Assembly (NCBI GenBank): GCA_001897525.1 | Contig: MKTB01000003.1 | Location: forward strand, 248,001-312,000 | Direction of reading: 5' to 3' | Length of the DNA: 64,000 nt | DNA from: Bacteroidetes bacterium 43-16 | GTDB lineage: Bacteria > Bacteroidota > Bacteroidia > Chitinophagales > Chitinophagaceae | Shown: positions 35,199-44,483 of the stretch, one piece after another | Layout: each line of letters starts with the position of its first letter | Position numbering within the stretch: position 1 is the first letter of the stretch | The notes under the pieces: generated by a model | Seen by the model: the letters and a program-made list of their open reading frames with translations, nothing else | Databases searched by the model: none | What the model was told of the DNA's origin: nothing | Program-made: the position numbers and the translations under genes

Positions 35199-35246
35199 AT
35201 CTTGCCAATATACTGAAGCGATCATGCGCTCAGCAAAAAAATACAA

Positions 35247-35277
35247 GGGCTTTGTTTTCTTAATGAAAGCAAAGCCC
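35247..35277 (+). terminator. Likely terminator after the S46 peptidase
   Basis: GGGCTTTG (35247-35254) pairs with CAAAGCCC (35270-35277), with a partly paired inner TTTTC/GAAAG. The T-run is poor, so efficiency is uncertain. Confidence 0.55.
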
Positions 35278-35333
35278 CTGATGCTTATAGTGCTTTGCTC
35301 TATTATCATGGCAAGCATTCCAGGATTAATTTT

Positions 35334-35341
35334 TATTTTTG
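35334..35341 (+). promoter_or_regulatory. -7 element of the FAD oxidoreductase gene
   Basis: TATTTTTG matches TAnnTTTG exactly, 20 bp before the chosen ATG. No TTG at -33 spacing was found. Its place supports the downstream start at 35362 over earlier in-frame codons. Confidence 0.45.
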
Positions 35342-35361
35342 AACGAAACAGGAGATTAATT

Positions 35362-36489
35362 ATGATTAGTTTTTGGGAACGGGAAAGTTTATTGCATTAT
35401 GATGTGATCATCATCGGGTCGGGAATTGTAGGGTTACAAACGGCTATCCAGGTGAAAGAAAAACATCCCAACTACGAGGTGCTGATCCTGGAACGGGGCC
35501 TGCTCCCCAGCGGAGCGAGTACACGCAATGCCGGATTCGCCGCTACGGGCAGCCTTTCTGAGTTGGTGGAAGATGCCAAACATACTTCTGAAACAGCATT
35601 GATTGATTTGTTTTCGAAAAGGAAAGCGGGTATTGATTTCTTGAGGGCACAATTGGGTGATGCGGCTATTGGTTACACACCGGAGGGCAGCCATGAGTTA
35701 CTGAGGGCAGCAGAAGCGGAAATTATCGGGCATATAGATCACTATAATCAATTATTAAAGGAAGTGAGTGGGGGCAACAGCTTTGTCCTTGCCGATGAGC
35801 AGATAGAGACTTTTGGCTTTAGCCCGGGGCGCTTCCGGCATTGTATTGCCTGCACCACAGAGGCGGCCTTGCATACCGGGAAACTGATCAAAAGCCTGCT
35901 GCATCTGGCCTTAAAGAAAGGGGTTGAAATAAAAACAGGTGCTGAGGTCAGTCATATAGAAAACCTAAACGGGAAAAATCTTGTGCTGGTCAAAGATGGC
36001 TTTCACGATAGTATCAGCTTTGAAGCACCGCAGGTGATCGTGTGCACGAATGCATTCAGCAAGCGTTTCTTCCCGGAAGCCGACATCCAGCCGGGCCGCG
36101 GACAGGTACTGGTGACCCATCCTATTGAGGATTTAAAGGTAAAAGGGATCTTCCATTTTGACCAGGGTTATTACTATTTCAGGAATGTAGGCAACCGGGT
36201 TCTTTTTGGTGGCGGGCGCAACCTGGACTTTACTACAGAAAACACGACAGAGATCAGCCTGAACCAGCAGATCCAGGACCAGCTCATCCACTTACTTAAA
36301 ACAGAGCTGCTGCCGGGACAGGATTTTGAAATAGATATGCAATGGTCGGGTATCATGGCCTTTGGCACTACCAAAATGCCGATCATCAAATCCCTGGAAG
36401 GCAATATTCATGGCGGTTTCCGGCTGGGCGGCATGGGCGTGGCCCTGGGTAGCATGGTGGCCGTGGAGCTGGCGCAGAGGATTGAATAA
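35362..36489 (+). CDS. FAD-dependent oxidoreductase, DAO family
   Basis: This 375-aa flavoprotein of the D-amino-acid oxidase/glycine oxidase fold has an N-terminal dinucleotide-binding motif HYDVIIIGSGIVGLQTA and LILERGLLPSGAS. TRNAGFAATG follows and the C-terminal FRLGGMGVALGSMV closes the FAD site. The substrate is unknown; DadA-like D-amino acid dehydrogenases are the nearest layout I can name. The start at ATG 35362 (MISFWERES) lies after a -7 element; the longer frame would include the terminator region. The gene is convergent with the response regulator across a perfect hairpin. Confidence 0.85.
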   Translation: MISFWERESLLHYDVIIIGSGIVGLQTAIQVKEKHPNYEVLILERGLLPSGASTRNAGFAATGSLSELVEDAKHTSETALIDLFSKRKAGIDFLRAQLGDAAIGYTPEGSHELLRAAEAEIIGHIDHYNQLLKEVSGGNSFVLADEQIETFGFSPGRFRHCIACTTEAALHTGKLIKSLLHLALKKGVEIKTGAEVSHIENLNGKNLVLVKDGFHDSISFEAPQVIVCTNAFSKRFFPEADIQPGRGQVLVTHPIEDLKVKGIFHFDQGYYYFRNVGNRVLFGGGRNLDFTTENTTEISLNQQIQDQLIHLLKTELLPGQDFEIDMQWSGIMAFGTTKMPIIKSLEGNIHGGFRLGGMGVALGSMVAVELAQRIE

Positions 36490-36524
36490 CCGGGGTGCAA
36501 CAAACACAACTACATACCTCGTAT

Positions 36525-36568
36525 AAAAACAGAATAGCGCTCCTTCACAGGAGCGCTATTCTGTTTTT
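36525..36568. terminator. Perfect 20-bp bidirectional terminator
   Basis: The arms 36525-36544 and 36549-36568 pair without mismatch around loop TCAC. There is an A-run on one side and a T-run on the other. It lies between convergent genes and can terminate both. Confidence 0.9.
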
Positions 36569-36584
36569 ATAGCAATGATAAAGC

Positions 36585-37286
36585 TTATTCTTCTACCACT
36601 AAACGGAAACCGTTACCGTGGATATTCACAATATTTACTTTATCGTCTTCGCTTAAATATTTTCTCAACTTAGCGATGTACACATCCATACTACGACCAT
36701 TGAAATAGGTATCGCTGCCCCAGATGCGCTTCAATGCCTGCTCACGGGGTAAGAGGTCATTTTTATACTCTGCAAGCATTTGCAGTAAGGCATTCTCTTT
36801 AGGAGAAAGGGTCACTTCTTTACCCTCCCTGGACAAGATCCTCAACTTGCTGTTGAAGTGGAAGCTTGCGATATCAAAATCAGTAGCGGTAGGATTTTTT
36901 TCCTGGATCTCCTGGTTGCGTTTCAGGATCGCTTTGATCTTATGTAATAATACTTCGCTATCGAAAGGTTTAGCGATATAGTCATCAGCACCTAAACGGT
37001 AGCCGGTGATCACATCATCTTTCATACTGCGCGCAGACAGGAAGAACAAAGGAACGTCCGGATCGATATTCCTGATCTCTTCTGCTAATGTAAATCCATC
37101 CATATTAGGCATCATTACATCTAAAAGGCAGATATCAAATTTCTCTCTTCTGAAAGCAGCTAATCCTAAAATCCCATCCCGGCAAAGCTCTACAACATAA
37201 TCATGAAGCTCTAAATAGTTTTTTAATACCTGGCCTAAATTCGTATCATCTTCTACTAATAAAATTTTTGACTTTTCGATTTCCAT
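36585..37286 (-). CDS. OmpR/PhoB-family response regulator
   Basis: This 233-aa two-component regulator has a receiver domain (about 8-122) with the acidic pair VEDD, phospho-acceptor Asp in CLLDVMMPNMDG (about 55) and KPF lysine in DDYIAKPFD (about 108). A C-terminal winged helix (about 140-230) follows, with RSMDVYIAKLRKYL and a terminal HGNGFRLV wing. It resembles RprY-type regulators of Bacteroidota. No histidine kinase gene is adjacent, so it is an orphan here. A PorP/SprF gene lies just upstream on the same strand but is separated by about 85 bp with a promoter. Confidence 0.93.
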   Translation of the reverse strand: MEIEKSKILLVEDDTNLGQVLKNYLELHDYVVELCRDGILGLAAFRREKFDICLLDVMMPNMDGFTLAEEIRNIDPDVPLFFLSARSMKDDVITGYRLGADDYIAKPFDSEVLLHKIKAILKRNQEIQEKNPTATDFDIASFHFNSKLRILSREGKEVTLSPKENALLQMLAEYKNDLLPREQALKRIWGSDTYFNGRSMDVYIAKLRKYLSEDDKVNIVNIHGNGFRLVVEE

Positions 37287-37321
37287 ATACTTAACGTTTT
37301 GCTTTCAGTTATTTAATATTT

Positions 37322-37356
37322 CAAATATAAAGACTTGCCATTATACATACCTACAA
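37322..37356 (-). promoter_or_regulatory. Promoter of the response regulator gene
   Basis: On the minus strand a perfect TATATTTG (37322-37329) lies 24 bp after a TTG (37354-37356). The spacing is one base above the usual range. The ATG is 35 bp downstream of the -7 element. Confidence 0.5.
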
Positions 37357-37373
37357 TGTGCTATATTATTTTG

Positions 37374-38387
37374 TTAAAATCTGGGACAGTTATAGCCTCC
37401 CCTGCCCTGGGACAAACTGCTGTATAATCCTTTAAAGGATACCGAGATCTCGAAAGCGCCCTGGTTCCTGTTTGCTGCGGCAAATGGTGAGGAGGTAACA
37501 TCGTAAGAACACATCACCTTAAAGCGGCTCCATTCCATACCTACTACGGGTATAAAGCTCTCGCCCAACCTGTAATATACGCCGTAGATCAAGGCATTGT
37601 TCGTGCCGTTTTCTCCACCGATACTGGAATTGAACAAACTGCCGAAGATCAACTCGGAAGCGCCTTTCTGCTGTGCATAATAAAGAGAAGGGTTAATGAT
37701 AAATTTACTGCCGGCTTTCCATAGCACATCTACATTACCCATGGGCCGCATACCCAGGCGGTTATTCTCGGAATAGTAAAAACTCTCGTTTGGCCTGTTC
37801 AGGTGCATCAATCCCGCGCCTGCCTTAATGTACAGGTCTTCATTGGGGAAGAAGGCATAATTGACCCCGAGCATCACATCCAGGTAATTGGCGGTCTGGC
37901 GCGCATAGGGCTCACCCTGGGAGCGGTTCTTGTCAAACCGGAATCCATCCCATTGCACATCAAAGGTAAGCCTGCTGAAATCTATGGAACGGTGTACATA
38001 GCCTACTGAAGCTCCAGCCGAGATCATATTATAATCGTCCAGCTGCACGTGATAGGCAATAGAAGCCTGCACTTTGTCCAGGGAAAGGATGCCCTGCCCT
38101 GCTTTATCGGAAAAGAAGCCTACTCCCAGTCCCAGCCAGTTGGTCAGGTTTTTATTGCGCATCAGTTGCAGGTCTCCGTTTGCAGCAAAGGTTTTAAAGG
38201 GTGCAGGTACATTGGTCCACTGTTCCCTGTAATTAACCCCCACGCTGTAATCTTCCTGTGGCATAAGGCCTGTATTGGCCGGGTTCAGTAATTGCGGGGC
38301 ATTGTAATATTGTGAAAAGTGTATACCCTGTGCTCCAGCAACGCTATGCATAAAGAGCGCAGATAGCAACAAGCTTAAAGATTTCAT
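37374..38387 (-). CDS. PorP/SprF family type IX secretion outer-membrane protein
   Basis: This 337-aa outer-membrane beta-barrel belongs to the PorP/SprF family. The N-terminus after the signal peptide reads QGIHFSQYYNAPQLLNPANTG, the typical family opening, followed by YREQW. Such proteins help secrete or anchor type-B-sorted cargo. I start it at ATG 38387 (MKSLSLLLSALF); a GTG at 38399 would add four residues. No type-B cargo gene is immediately adjacent, unlike the second PorP/SprF gene at 54835-55890. It ends in CPRF, as does the second copy in CARF. Confidence 0.9.
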   Translation of the reverse strand: MKSLSLLLSALFMHSVAGAQGIHFSQYYNAPQLLNPANTGLMPQEDYSVGVNYREQWTNVPAPFKTFAANGDLQLMRNKNLTNWLGLGVGFFSDKAGQGILSLDKVQASIAYHVQLDDYNMISAGASVGYVHRSIDFSRLTFDVQWDGFRFDKNRSQGEPYARQTANYLDVMLGVNYAFFPNEDLYIKAGAGLMHLNRPNESFYYSENNRLGMRPMGNVDVLWKAGSKFIINPSLYYAQQKGASELIFGSLFNSSIGGENGTNNALIYGVYYRLGESFIPVVGMEWSRFKVMCSYDVTSSPFAAANRNQGAFEISVSFKGLYSSLSQGRGGYNCPRF

Positions 38388-38487
38388 TATGGTCTTCACG
38401 GGGCAATTGGGATTTATGAAATATAAAGATAAGTTAAGTATTCGTGCAAAACAATAATTACAAAATACATTTTCCGGAATATAAAGA

Positions 38488-38514
38488 AGCGGCCTGCATT
38501 TATTGCAGGCCGCT
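38488..38514 (-). terminator. Terminator after the HU/SPOR gene
   Basis: AGCGGCCTGCA (38488-38498) and TGCAGGCCGCT (38504-38514) form a perfect 11-bp stem with loop TTTAT. A weak T-rich tail follows on the minus strand. Confidence 0.7.
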
Positions 38515-38534
38515 GTCAGCTATTTTCAGTGTCT

Positions 38535-39467
38535 TTACTTCATAATGGTTACTTCACCGCGGGGGTTAAAGAAGCGGCGCAGTGAATCTTTGGTTACCAG
38601 GGTATCTGCTACAGCAGGCAGGGTAAGGGTAAGTATAATGTTGCTGTCTGAAACAGGTTTTAAAGCCACGTCATGTCCAAAACCTTTCAGTTGCTTTTCT
38701 TTCTTCTCTGCACTTTCTTTGTCCTTAAAGTTCAGGATCGCAAAAGTATAGGTGCCCGGTGCAGCCGCAGGAGCAGCCTGAACGCTGGTATCCGGGGCAA
38801 GATTGGTATCTGCGGCTGCCGGCGGCACTTCATTACTTACCGGAACGGGAGCCGCGGCTTCCACCTGCTCTTTATTGTTGTTCATATACCAGATAGCACC
38901 TCCGACCAAGGCCAGCACTACTCCTACTATTAATAAAAGGATGATCACTTTTGACCAATTTACTTTGGGTGGCTTGATCACGATGTCATCATTCAGGGAA
39001 GGTTCTTTCAATTGCATTTTTTCATGCAACTCGGCTATCGTTTCGCCTTCCAGCGTACTCCTCGTCGCTGCAGTATTGATCTTAAAGATCGGGATACCCG
39101 GAGTCTCTGCATGAATATTCTGCTCGGCAATAAAATCGTTTTTACCATTCACCTGCACAAACTTTCCAAAACCAGGGATCACAACGGTGCCTCCCTCTGC
39201 AAGGGTAAGTTTGGTCTGGATACAAAAATCCTTGATGCCATTCGCGGCATTGGCAATACTGATGCGTTCATTGGTGGCAATAAAGTTTGCGAAAGCATCA
39301 TCAATCAATCCCCCGGAGAAGGCAAAATGCACTTCATATTCGGGTGGTCTTACCTGACCATCATTGTAGCTTGCTGGCTTTTTATTCACAACAAAATCAC
39401 CCAGGTTGGGTAAATTGCAATAGCGGTTCTTCACTAAGAAAAGGCCAATATATTTAGCTATATCCAT
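38535..39467 (-). CDS. HU-CCDC81-type and SPOR domain membrane protein
   Basis: This 310-aa protein has an N-terminal pair of HU-like domains of the bacterial CCDC81 type (about 1-60 and 62-125; NLPNLGDFVV, VVIPGFGKFV). A membrane helix (about 173-196, VIILLLIVGVVLALVGGAIWYM) and an Ala/Pro-rich periplasmic linker follow. The C-terminal SPOR-like domain (about 240-310) contains TYTFAILNFKDKESAEKKEK. SPOR domains bind denuded glycan at division sites; HU-type domains bind nucleic acid or proteins. The protein therefore could link the cytoplasm to the septal wall. It is downstream of the barrel and TPR genes on the same strand. Confidence 0.8.
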   Translation of the reverse strand: MDIAKYIGLFLVKNRYCNLPNLGDFVVNKKPASYNDGQVRPPEYEVHFAFSGGLIDDAFANFIATNERISIANAANGIKDFCIQTKLTLAEGGTVVIPGFGKFVQVNGKNDFIAEQNIHAETPGIPIFKINTAATRSTLEGETIAELHEKMQLKEPSLNDDIVIKPPKVNWSKVIILLLIVGVVLALVGGAIWYMNNNKEQVEAAAPVPVSNEVPPAAADTNLAPDTSVQAAPAAAPGTYTFAILNFKDKESAEKKEKQLKGFGHDVALKPVSDSNIILTLTLPAVADTLVTKDSLRRFFNPRGEVTIMK

Positions 39468-39527
39468 TTGTAGTATTTTATCTGTTCCTCATCTGAGCAA
39501 GCTCAAAAGGGAGACAAAGGTAATCAA

Positions 39528-41177
39528 TTAGAATTTAAATCTTAGGCCACCGTAAATCGTGAAGCCTAAAGTCCTGTACTGATTCCAGTACTGGTAACGC
39601 TGGTTCAAAATATTATCTACATTGAGGAACAGGCCTACCCGCTTGTGCACATCATAAGAAGCATTGGCATTCAGGTCTATAATCATAGGTAATTTTTTAT
39701 ATAAACCGGTTGACTGGTAGGCAAAAATCCGGTCATAGATCACCACATCGGCACCAATATGCAGATTTTTGATCAACTCCCATCTGAACCCGCCATTCAT
39801 TTCTACTTGTGGTAATTGTTGCGCGCGTATCATTCCCTGAGTATTGTATAAATTCCAGATACTTCTTCCCGTTATACTGAATTGCTCATTGATCTGGTAT
39901 TGAATTTTAGCATCAATGATCAGCGCTTTCATGTCATTATAAATAATAGCAAATGTTCTGCCATCAGGACTGGTGTGGTAGTCATTCTGGTAAATGGCCA
40001 TATTCTTCCACATCTTATAGCCTACTGATGCTCCCAGTGTAAGGTTGCTGCTTAAAGCGGCATCAAAACCTCCGTAAATGTAGCTCGACTTCCCTTGCAA
40101 TGGGGTATAGTCGGCCTGCATAAAGGGATTGAACAGGCTTAAACTCCTATAGCTGTTCTGGTTTAAAGCCCCTTCCCAGCCGGCATACAGGCGCAGGGAA
40201 TGGTTAAGGATATTACCGCTTACATTAATGTCGGGCAGCAAATAGTTATCATTAGTTGCAAAAGTCGGCTTCAGGCCTACCCTGGCGTTAAAGCCTTCGT
40301 AGGAGAAATTGATCGCCGGGGCCAACTGGAAATAATTATTGGAAAAGCTACCTAAGGCCTTGCTGACATAACTGGTCAGACCGACATTGGCCGCCAATGA
40401 AAAGCTGATAGAAGAATCAAGGGCTTTCGTCACCGGGATAGAGAAATCCAGGTTGCGCTCAGAGGCATTCATCCCGCTATGCCACCAGTAAATACGGGCT
40501 TCGGGGCGGTACTTCAGGTCCCAGAAGGTCTTCCCTACCGGACTCAGCGCCGCATTTAAAGCAACCCCGGTGTACACGTTCCTGATATCGGCATCCTTGA
40601 AGGAGTAGAGTTCATTGGTATAACCATATTGACGATAGGCCCTTCTGTCGCCCTGCAGCCCTAAGTTGAGCGTGGCTTTATCCATGTAAATGTTACCGGA
40701 GGCATCCAATGTATTCTGAGACCATTTCTGGTTTTCTACATAATTGCCTTTCTGAGACATATGGTTAAAGTGCAATACGGCATCATAGTCATTGCCCATA
40801 AGGCTGCCGATACCGGCATCGATCAATACCGTGTTTTGCGAACCCAGGCCCAGCTTGGCATAGTTCTCAAAAGGCAGCTTTTCGCGTTCTCTTTTCAGCG
40901 CTACGGGCTTGATGGGTTCTGCTTTATAGGTATAGCTGATCGTTTGTTCAGGGACCACGTATTGCAATACCGGCTTAGTGGTATCCACAACGGGCAGTGT
41001 AGGCACAAAAACCGGTTTAGGTGCCGGAACCACTTCCGGTTTATAGGTAGAGTAAAAGTTTAAAGTCTGCGACTTAAAGGTGGAGTCGCTGCCACTGCGC
41101 GTTTGCGCAATTATACTGATCGGGCACAAAGCACTGAAAACAGCAGGAAGGATATATTTATTTTGAAGAATGTTCAT
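39528..41177 (-). CDS. Outer-membrane beta-barrel protein, TonB-receptor-like without plug
   Basis: This 549-aa secreted protein has a signal peptide (about 1-24), a Pro-rich linker (about 45-95, VPAPKPVFVPTLPVV) and then a beta-barrel to the C-terminus. It ends in the phenylalanine GGLRFKF, typical of outer-membrane insertion. The last strands (VDNILNQRYQYWNQYRTLGF) resemble TonB-dependent receptors, but no plug domain or TonB box is visible. It lies 44 bp after the giant TPR gene and 60 bp before the HU/SPOR gene, all leftward. The role is unknown; the linkage suggests an envelope complex. Confidence 0.75.
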   Translation of the reverse strand: MNILQNKYILPAVFSALCPISIIAQTRSGSDSTFKSQTLNFYSTYKPEVVPAPKPVFVPTLPVVDTTKPVLQYVVPEQTISYTYKAEPIKPVALKREREKLPFENYAKLGLGSQNTVLIDAGIGSLMGNDYDAVLHFNHMSQKGNYVENQKWSQNTLDASGNIYMDKATLNLGLQGDRRAYRQYGYTNELYSFKDADIRNVYTGVALNAALSPVGKTFWDLKYRPEARIYWWHSGMNASERNLDFSIPVTKALDSSISFSLAANVGLTSYVSKALGSFSNNYFQLAPAINFSYEGFNARVGLKPTFATNDNYLLPDINVSGNILNHSLRLYAGWEGALNQNSYRSLSLFNPFMQADYTPLQGKSSYIYGGFDAALSSNLTLGASVGYKMWKNMAIYQNDYHTSPDGRTFAIIYNDMKALIIDAKIQYQINEQFSITGRSIWNLYNTQGMIRAQQLPQVEMNGGFRWELIKNLHIGADVVIYDRIFAYQSTGLYKKLPMIIDLNANASYDVHKRVGLFLNVDNILNQRYQYWNQYRTLGFTIYGGLRFKF

Positions 41178-41221
41178 GATTGTACAAATTTGAAAAAGAA
41201 AAAAATGCTTTTGCGAACGCC

Positions 41222-44200
41222 TTAATTGGTCAGTTTGCTTTTACCTGCTTCTTTTGCTTTTACTGTTTCCAGCTTTTGTTTCGCCTCGTTGACCAGATCT
41301 TTATCTGAAGAGTTTTTAATGACGCTTTGCAAGGTGGCTTTTGCATTAAAGTAATCTTTGTTATCGGTCAGGATATCTGCCAGTAAGAGATAGTTTTTAA
41401 CGGCCCAGTAAGGGTTATTGTTAGAAGCCTGGGCGGCATAGCTCGCCGCTTTCTCTGCTGCATCATTCTTTTTCTGTACAAACAAGATGCTGGCTATCTG
41501 GTAGCGTGCTTCAGCGCTTACATTCCCTACGTTATCCTTGTCCAGTTGCTGGTAGATGGCTTTTGCATCTTCCAGCTTACCTTCGGTCTGTAAAGATCTT
41601 GCTTTGTATAAACGGGCATTTCTCTTTGCATCATCAGCAGCATCGCCTACGGCCAGGAGCATATCTGCCCAGGTGCGCGTGCCTTCATAATCGCCTTCTT
41701 CAAAAGCCACTTTCATCATACCTTCATATATGCCTGCAGGATTCTCTGTGGCATTATTTTCCAATAGTTGATTATAAGTAGTTTTTGCCGCACTATAGTT
41801 TTTCTCTGAGAGGTAGATCTCTCCCATCCTGCCGGCAGCAGCTTCAGAATAATCGTTCCATTTGCTGTTCAATACCTCGGTAAAAGAGGTTTTCGCTTTG
41901 GATAGATTTTTCAACTGGAAATAGCTTTCTCCCAGGAAATAATGGGCCTGTACTTTATAAGCACCCTGCGGATACTTCTCCAGGTATTTATTGAAGCCGT
42001 CTATAGCTTTTTGATATTGTGCATTACCAAAATCATTATCGGCGGCATCGTAGAATACGGATTCTACCTCGGTGCTGCTCACATCGGTGATGCTTTCTTG
42101 TTTCAGGAATTGCTCATACTCTTCCGGCTTGCTGCTGTACAGCGTACTTAAAGCTTTAAGTGCTGTGTTGCGGTCTGCTGCCGTAGGATATTGGGCAATA
42201 TAAGTTTTATACGCTGCTATGGCCAGGTCGTTCTGTGCATTGTCCTGGTAGGCATAGGCCAGCAAATAAGCCGCTTTGGAGCGGATGCTTACATTGGTCT
42301 GGTTCTGGTCCAGCTTCTTTAATAAAGGGATAGCTTCATTGTGCTTATCCAGGTTGATGTATTCGGTGGCCAGTTCCAGGCTTGCCTCGTCTTTGATCTT
42401 GGCATTTCCTTTCTGAACAATTGTTTTGAGTAATTCTACTTTCTCCGCGCTTTTATTTTGCAAGCCCAGGATCAGTGCTTTTTGATAGCGTGCATAGTCC
42501 ACATCTCCTGTATTGGCAGCAATTGCACGGTCATAAAGTTTCAATGCCGCATCAAAATCTTTTTGCATGAAGGCAGCATCTGCCTGGCGGAACAGGGCTT
42601 CTTTACTGAGCTCTTTATTTTCTCCAGAAGTGCTTTGTGCATTGGAGAATGCGGTAGCTGCATCGGCATAATTGCTGGCTTTCATACTGGCATATCCCAG
42701 GTTGATATTCGCATTCTGCACGGTAGCTTTGGCGCTCACTTTCTTTATGGCTTCTTCATATCCTTTTGCCTTGGCCAGGAAGGTCCTGGTATCACTAACG
42801 GCATCATTATAACGATCTTCTTTATAAGCGATCTCTCCTTTCCAGAAGTAGGCTACCGCCTCGAGGGAAGGATTAACGGGGTTTTGCAGGGATGCGGTGA
42901 GGTATGTTTCAGCGCCTTCATAGTCTTTGTCCTGCAGTAATTGCAAACCTCTTCCTACCGCAGCTTTCTGGAAGGTAGCCCAGGCATTAGGATCTTTATT
43001 GGGCTCATTGCTCAGCAGATCATAGGCCTCCGCATAGTTATTGGACTTCAACAGCAAACCAGACAACAGGCTCTTTGCTTCTGCATTACTGCGGCTGGAC
43101 GGGTAATCCCGGATATAATCTTTAAAGCCTTTAACCGCTAAATGGTCAAAGCCTAATTCATAAGAAAGTTTATTGTACAGGAAGGAAGCTGCTTCTTTCT
43201 GGCTTTCGTTATAATTCATTTCTGCAGCCAGTCCAAAGGCGTTCCTCGCGCCTTTCTTGTCTCCTGTTTTCAGGTAACAGTCGCCCAGGAGGTACATAGA
43301 AGTTTGCCCTATGGCATCATCTGTATTGCTCAGTGGCTGAAATTTATCAATGGCATCGCTATAGCGGTTCAGTTGATAGTAAGTATAAGCCAGTTCATAA
43401 AGCTCTTCTTTCCGGATGCGGTCTGAGCTTTCGTAATAGTCTTCCAGGTAGGGTAAAGCTTCCTGGTAGCGCTTTAATTCAAACAGGGTCTGCCCGGTGA
43501 GTAAGCGCATTTCTTTATCATAGAAAACGGTGCCTTTGCGCTTCAGGTATTTCTGAGAATGGCTCAGCACTTTATCGTATTCTTTTTTGAAATAGTAGAT
43601 CTCTGCCTCGTAATAAGGGATGATATCTTTGTACTCTTCGGCATCTCTCACGCGCTTGAAGCTGGCTAATGCCTCATCAAGACGGCCTTCTTTATAGCTG
43701 AGCAGGCCATAGTAATAGTTGGCCGGCAGGTAGTATTTATTGGAGGCGATATCTTTTATACCTACAAAGAGGTTACGGGCTTTATCAAACTGCTGGGTGA
43801 TAAAGTAGGCATAGCCCAGTTCAAATTTAGAATCGGCGATCTCTGCATTGGTCAGGTTGGACACACCGGCCAGCTCATAATAGTATATGGAGGCATTAAG
43901 ATCGCGGTTATCTTCCAGGTAGTACTTGGCCAGTTCATAGGCCACTCTTTGCTGGTTGTGTACATTTACTTCTTCTTCAACATAACGTTTCGCCTCGACG
44001 ATGAGCCGATGATCTCTTAATTTAACCCCGGAAAGCATTTTGTAGTATAATGCCTGTGCGCGGTCGGCATAGGGCAGATTATCTTCTGTTTTCTGGGCCG
44101 TATTTTTATTGTACTCCAGGAATTCTGTAAGTGTATGTGTGGCTAAATTATAGTGTCCATTTTGGTATTGCTCTATTCCATGCTTGAGAATAGCCTGGGG

Positions 44201-44305
44201 ATTTTTATTAATAGCTGTGGTTTGTCCAAAGCCCGAAATACTGCAAAAAAGTGCGCTCAAAGGCAGCACCGTTTTCTGTACAAAATGTTTCAACGGAATT
44301 TGCAT
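41222..44305 (-). CDS. Giant periplasmic tetratricopeptide repeat protein
   Basis: This 1027-aa exported protein has a signal peptide (about 1-28). Almost all of the rest is tandem TPR units, for example AIDKFQPLSNTDDAIGQTSM, YAKAIDGFNKYLEKYPQGAY-like repeats (seen as QKAIDGFNKYLEKYPQG) and AKTSFTEVLNSKW. The Tol-Pal/BamD-type repeat spacing suggests a scaffold. No lipobox Cys follows the signal. It is the first gene of a leftward group with the outer-membrane barrel and the HU/SPOR protein. A -7 element precedes it at 44364-44371. I infer a periplasmic scaffold; substrates are not known. Confidence 0.82.
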   Translation of the reverse strand: MQIPLKHFVQKTVLPLSALFCSISGFGQTTAINKNPQAILKHGIEQYQNGHYNLATHTLTEFLEYNKNTAQKTEDNLPYADRAQALYYKMLSGVKLRDHRLIVEAKRYVEEEVNVHNQQRVAYELAKYYLEDNRDLNASIYYYELAGVSNLTNAEIADSKFELGYAYFITQQFDKARNLFVGIKDIASNKYYLPANYYYGLLSYKEGRLDEALASFKRVRDAEEYKDIIPYYEAEIYYFKKEYDKVLSHSQKYLKRKGTVFYDKEMRLLTGQTLFELKRYQEALPYLEDYYESSDRIRKEELYELAYTYYQLNRYSDAIDKFQPLSNTDDAIGQTSMYLLGDCYLKTGDKKGARNAFGLAAEMNYNESQKEAASFLYNKLSYELGFDHLAVKGFKDYIRDYPSSRSNAEAKSLLSGLLLKSNNYAEAYDLLSNEPNKDPNAWATFQKAAVGRGLQLLQDKDYEGAETYLTASLQNPVNPSLEAVAYFWKGEIAYKEDRYNDAVSDTRTFLAKAKGYEEAIKKVSAKATVQNANINLGYASMKASNYADAATAFSNAQSTSGENKELSKEALFRQADAAFMQKDFDAALKLYDRAIAANTGDVDYARYQKALILGLQNKSAEKVELLKTIVQKGNAKIKDEASLELATEYINLDKHNEAIPLLKKLDQNQTNVSIRSKAAYLLAYAYQDNAQNDLAIAAYKTYIAQYPTAADRNTALKALSTLYSSKPEEYEQFLKQESITDVSSTEVESVFYDAADNDFGNAQYQKAIDGFNKYLEKYPQGAYKVQAHYFLGESYFQLKNLSKAKTSFTEVLNSKWNDYSEAAAGRMGEIYLSEKNYSAAKTTYNQLLENNATENPAGIYEGMMKVAFEEGDYEGTRTWADMLLAVGDAADDAKRNARLYKARSLQTEGKLEDAKAIYQQLDKDNVGNVSAEARYQIASILFVQKKNDAAEKAASYAAQASNNNPYWAVKNYLLLADILTDNKDYFNAKATLQSVIKNSSDKDLVNEAKQKLETVKAKEAGKSKLTN

Positions 44306-44363
44306 TACTTATGGTTAGTTGATTCAAAAATAGTTGTCTGCTCGAGGAGTCCTCTAAAACCAA

Positions 44364-44371
44364 CAAAGATA
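44364..44371 (-). promoter_or_regulatory. -7 element of the TPR/barrel/SPOR gene group
   Basis: TATCTTTG on the minus strand matches TAnnTTTG exactly, 58 bp before the TPR gene start. No TTG at the right spacing was found. Confidence 0.45.
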
Positions 44372-44423
44372 AGTATATCGACTTTGTATTCGAGTAATAA
44401 AAGTGAATGTTTTGTAAAAAGAA

Positions 44424-44456
44424 AATAGTGTTGTGGAATTGTTCCACAACACTATT
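44424..44456 (-). terminator. Terminator after the YugP-type metallopeptidase
   Basis: A perfect 15-bp stem (44424-44438 with 44442-44456) with a 3-base loop is followed by a T-rich stretch on the minus strand. It separates the metallopeptidase gene from the TPR gene promoter. Confidence 0.85.
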
Positions 44457-44483
44457 GTAAGCGCTGTTTTGGCGGCTTTTATA

